In this document: piece after piece, positions 62,301-64,000 of the stretch
Layout: each line of letters starts with the position of its first letter
Numbering within the stretch: the stretch's first letter is position 1
Assembly: GCF_025961315.1 (NCBI RefSeq)
Contig: NZ_JAOQNK010000001.1
Location: forward strand, 4,836,001-4,900,000
Length of the DNA stretch: 64,000 nt
Origin: Sphingobacterium kitahiroshimense
GTDB lineage: Bacteria; Bacteroidota; Bacteroidia; Sphingobacteriales; Sphingobacteriaceae
Direction: 5' to 3'
The notes under the pieces: model-generated
Seen by the model: the letters and a program-made list of their open reading frames with translations, nothing else
Told to the model about the DNA's origin: nothing
The model's database searches: none
Position numbers and translations under genes: made by a program

Positions 62301-62533
62301 ATGTAACTCATATTTTCCACTCCATTGATGGACTCTTCAAGAGAGGGGGCTACAGCACGGAGTACCGTTTCGGCATTTGCTCCGGGATAAAGTGCCGTAA
62401 CTTGCACCGCTGGTGGAGCAATATCGGGAAACTGTTGCAAAGGAAGTTTTAGGATCCCGATGATCCCCAATATGACGAGCAGAATGGAGATAACTGTAGC
62501 AAGTACGGGTCTTTCTATAAATTTTTTAAACAT
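59345..62533 (-). CDS. RND efflux pump, HAE1 (AcrB/MexB-like)
   Basis: A 1062-residue inner-membrane pump with 12 membrane segments and two large periplasmic loops. The start is FIERPVLATVISILLVILGIIGI. The proton-relay aspartates lie in LAIGIVVDDAIVVVEAVHAKMEN at about 407-408, the positions used in AcrB. ALCALFLKP ends the first half, and LPTGYTYEFSGMTKEE and LLAKNAILIVEFAIQGRKRGLS mark the second. It exports hydrophobic or amphiphilic drugs in exchange for protons. It is 20 bp after the adaptor gene. Confidence 0.95.
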   Translation of the reverse strand: MFKKFIERPVLATVISILLVILGIIGILKLPLQQFPDIAPPAVQVTALYPGANAETVLRAVAPSLEESINGVENMSYMSSTASNDGSLMITVYFKLGTDPDQAAVNVQNRVSQATSQLPSEVVQAGITTAKQQNSLIMVLDLYTEDESKYDQTFITNYAQINIIPELKRIPGVGQALPFGGSKDYSMRVWLKPNQMATYKLTPEEVMAAIQDKNVEAAPGKFGESSKEAFEFVIKYKGKLNQPSDYENIIIRSNTDGSVLRLKDVARVELGSYTYASHTRINGKPGLNIGVMQLAGSNANEIQIAIQEFMEKASLSFPKGVKYLVLYNTKDALDQSIDQVKHTLIEAFILVFLVVFLFLQDFRSTLIPAIAVPVAIVGTFFFMQLFGFSINLLTLFALVLAIGIVVDDAIVVVEAVHAKMENEHLSPKLATTSAMSEITGAIISITLVMSAVFLPIGFMEGSTGVFYRQFAFTLAIAIVISAINALTLSPALCALFLKPTHHNQSDKKQLNFKERFFAGFNVGFDRLTKNYIGSLRFLIRYKWIAFSALGVILLLTVVMIRKTPTGFIPSEDQGFIAISLSMPAGASLDRTSSALAEAEQQLQHADFTKTLNVLAGFNILTQSTSPSAGVAFILLKSHKERGAIKDINAIMADVNQKLSKIKGANFFVFTFPTVPGFSNVDGLDMVLQDRTGGQLGKFSTVGQQFIGELMQRPEIMMAFTTFKADYPQFELQVDDIKAEQLGVSTKSILQTMQAYFGSSQASDFNRFGKYYRVMVQADVQDRTEPSSMDGIFVKNRQGDMVPINTLVTMTRVYGPETASRYNLFNSIGINAIPKPGYSSGDAIRAVEEVAKQHLPTGYTYEFSGMTKEEIVSGGQSTLIFILCLIFVYFLLAAQYESYIIPLAVILSIPTGIFGVFAAISLTDISNNIYVQVALVMLIGLLAKNAILIVEFAIQGRKRGLSIASAALKAAKLRLRPIIMTSLAFIVGMIPMMTAVGPSAQGNHSISIAAAGGMLSGVVLGLFIIPVLFIFFQYIQEKVSPNPTEKQELDQPEVVRVPAHTNV

Positions 62534-62553
62534 TTTGTTTATCGTATTATGTT

Positions 62554-63750
62554 TTAGTTGATGCTGTCTTTAGGTAGTGCTTGTGGGGTGATCACTTGAC
62601 CATCTTGAAGCAAATCAATTCCCTTATATACGATACGGTCTCCTTCTTTAAGGCCGTTACTAACGAGGTAATTGGATCCGCTTTTGCCGATGACTGTGAT
62701 AGGCTGTTGCACTACTTTGTTTTCTTTGTTAACAGTATAAACGAAAATTTTATCCTGCATCTCGAGGGTTGCCATTTGTGGTACCAATAGCGTATTGTCA
62801 TATTTTTTCTGCAATCGTACACGTCCCGTATTTCCATTTCTTAAAACACCTTCGGGATTCTTGAAAGTAGCACGTAAAGTAATGGCTCCGGTGTTTTTGT
62901 CAAATTGACCGTCCACCATATCGATCTTACCAGTTTGATCATATATACTTTGATCAGATAGCACTAAGTTAATCGGAGGAAGATTGTTTAATTTTTGTTG
63001 TAAATTGCTTCCTGCTGTGTTGTTTTTGAATGCAATGAAATCATTCTCGCCTAGAGAAAAATATACATGTAGATCCTGTACATCAGACAGAGCCGTTAAT
63101 GGTTGTGCATCAGATGGGCTAACCAAACTTCCTTGCTTTTTTTGCAATCTTCCGATAAAGCCATCAGATGTGGCACGGATCAACGTATATCCAACATTTA
63201 TTTTAGCGGATTCAATTGCTGAAATCGCAAGTTGAACATTTGCTTCTGCTGCATTTCGGGCGCTGATTGCTGTTTTGAGTTGGAAATCTGTCAATACCTT
63301 ATTATTGACTAACCGTGTCTTTTTCTCTACTTCTAAAGACGCATTTTCTAATGCTGCACGGGCAGATAGTAAATTAGCTTTCGCTTGATTAAGTTGCTCT
63401 TGATAAGGACGATCATTAATTTTGAAGAGTGCCTGACCTTTCTTAACTTTTGCTCCTTCATCGACAAAAATACGGTCCAAAATACCTTCTACCTGAGGTC
63501 TGATTTCAATGTTGGCCGATGCTTCGATGCTAGCAGGATATTCCTGATAGACTGTTTCCTCACCGTTTGATATGGTCATTACCGGTAAGTTAGCAGGGGG
63601 AGGAGGTGCTGGTTTGCTTGTTCCTGTGGTACAGCTGTACAGGAAAATTGCAGGTAAAAAATAAAGCGCCTTTACTACATTAAGTTGTTTAACACTGTTA
63701 AGTGATAAGACGTAAATTCTCTTAAAATCCAGTAATAGATGTGTTTTCAT
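62554..63750 (-). CDS. RND efflux periplasmic adaptor (AcrA/MexA-like)
   Basis: A 398-residue lipoprotein. The signal is long (40 residues, VVKALYFLPAIFLYSC) and no better start codon was found. The lipoyl/hairpin domains read IEIRPQVEGILDRIFVDEGAKVKKGQALFKI, YQEQLNQAKANLLSARAALENASLEVEK and LIRATSDGFIGRLQKKQGSLVSPSDAQPL. The end has VVQQPITVIGKSGSNYLV and GDRIVYKGIDLLQDGQ. It bridges the pump and the outer-membrane duct. First gene of the operon, 78 bp from the TetR gene. Confidence 0.93.
   Translation of the reverse strand: MKTHLLLDFKRIYVLSLNSVKQLNVVKALYFLPAIFLYSCTTGTSKPAPPPPANLPVMTISNGEETVYQEYPASIEASANIEIRPQVEGILDRIFVDEGAKVKKGQALFKINDRPYQEQLNQAKANLLSARAALENASLEVEKKTRLVNNKVLTDFQLKTAISARNAAEANVQLAISAIESAKINVGYTLIRATSDGFIGRLQKKQGSLVSPSDAQPLTALSDVQDLHVYFSLGENDFIAFKNNTAGSNLQQKLNNLPPINLVLSDQSIYDQTGKIDMVDGQFDKNTGAITLRATFKNPEGVLRNGNTGRVRLQKKYDNTLLVPQMATLEMQDKIFVYTVNKENKVVQQPITVIGKSGSNYLVSNGLKEGDRIVYKGIDLLQDGQVITPQALPKDSIN
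63688..63702. promoter_or_regulatory. Second candidate operator copy inside adaptor 5' end
   Basis: TTTAAC-ACT-GTTAAG matches the palindrome at 63780-63794 in 14 of 15 positions except the last arm base and the spacer. It lies within the signal-peptide codons of the adaptor, 78-92 bp from the first copy. Could be a second TetR operator or chance. Confidence 0.4.
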
Positions 63751-63779
63751 GTTATATTAAAAAATTGAGGTATGGTATA

Positions 63780-63794
63780 TTTAACGCTGTTAAA
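63780..63794. promoter_or_regulatory. Palindrome TTTAAC-GCT-GTTAAA before RND operon
   Basis: Perfect 6-bp arms with a 3-nt spacer between the TetR gene end and the adaptor start, followed by a half site TTTAACG at 63798. A TetR-type operator is likely because a TetR gene directly precedes the pump operon. Confidence 0.55.
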
Positions 63795-63828
63795 TCCTTT
63801 AACGTTGTATTATTTAAGGTAAAAAAAA

Positions 63829-64000
63829 CTAATCAGTAAGCGAACGTGTAATTCCGTAAATCGCGTCTTTTAAAACTTGTTGGTTGGTAATATCTCCATT
63901 ACCTTGATTCACCAGATTGATCGATATTAATCCATGTATAATAGACCAGTATGTAAAGTACTTTCTGCAGATCAGTTCTTCCGAAGGATTTTTTTCTTTC
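63829..64000 (-). CDS. TetR-family regulator, C-terminal fragment
   Basis: The 3' 172 bp of a minus-strand frame ending at TAG 63829. The 56 visible residues (CRKYFTYWSIIHGLISINLV, then NQGNGDITNQQVLKDAIYGI) match the C-terminal ligand-binding domain of TetR proteins, where WSIIHG is a common strand. The DNA-binding part is outside the window. It lies directly upstream of the RND operon on the same strand, 79 bp before the adaptor start, and is probably its repressor and in the same transcript. Confidence 0.82.
   Translation of the reverse strand, partial: KEKNPSEELICRKYFTYWSIIHGLISINLVNQGNGDITNQQVLKDAIYGITRSLTD

Noticed and set aside
1..64000. tRNA, rRNA, IS elements or att sites
   Set aside because: No cloverleaf with CCA-type acceptor, no transposase or integrase frame and no flanking long direct repeats were recognised by eye; a tRNAscan and Rfam search would be decisive.

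Overview
The window looks like the chromosome of a member of the Bacteroidota, most probably Sphingobacteriaceae (Sphingobacterium- or Pedobacter-like). The DNA is AT-rich, intergenic stretches are very AT-rich, Shine-Dalgarno sequences are mostly absent, and a promoter -7 element of the Bacteroidota type TAnnTTTG is visible. TonB-dependent and HmuY-type heme uptake, DUF5018, DUF6268 and Ferritin_2 proteins fit the same group. Genus is inference. No rRNA, tRNA, CRISPR array, insertion sequence or phage gene was recognised.

Layout. 1-8377 (minus): a two-gene stretch of a PUFA-synthase-like type I polyketide/secondary-lipid synthase; the second gene runs off the window. 8908-14924: small housekeeping and stress genes (DUF1801, AlkC/AlkD-like repair, a peroxiredoxin divergent from an HxlR regulator, DUF389 membrane protein, VOC, HxlR, Nudix, an NTF2-like secreted protein). 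15064-16432: a nitric-oxide/oxygen-stress type group (Rrf2 regulator, cupin, group III truncated hemoglobin) around a symmetric divergent promoter. 16515-20911: MutS-like ATPase, a Fur-family regulator and a zinc/cadmium-type P1B ATPase with a 15-bp palindrome between them. 20984-28465: a SIR2-like gene split in two, a metallophosphoesterase lipoprotein with a beta-barrel partner, YdcF, an AAA ATPase, DUF4287, and a pair of secreted ferritin-like proteins. 28583-36551: SDR, AraC, GNAT, GlxA-like regulator, two SRPBCC proteins, VOC, a GliT-like dithiol oxidoreductase behind a large hairpin, a lipoprotein and a Wzx-like flippase.

36661-52002 is a heme acquisition island. On the plus strand lie hmuTUV-type ABC importer genes and a PchR-like AraC regulator. 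Divergently, on the minus strand, lie a TonB receptor, two clear HmuY lipoproteins, two compact HmuY-like secreted paralogs with duplicated leaders, two DUF5018-like lipoproteins, a diheme cytochrome c peroxidase, an S41 peptidase, a heme oxygenase and an unannotated 44-residue membrane protein. Together they could capture heme at the surface, move it through both membranes and release the iron.

52003-64000: an intergenic block with a six-fold TAGAG array at exact 11-bp spacing, an esterase, a Crp/Fnr regulator, DUF6268, an LpxL-like acyltransferase, a saccharopine-dehydrogenase-like protein with a quinone reductase, and a complete RND efflux operon (adaptor, pump, outer membrane factor) preceded by the 3' end of a TetR regulator.

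Points most worth a second look are the reductase-fused lipid synthase, the HmuY/DUF5018 expansion with its duplicated leaders, the TAGAG array, the hairpin in front of the GliT-like gene, and the small membrane protein next to heme oxygenase.
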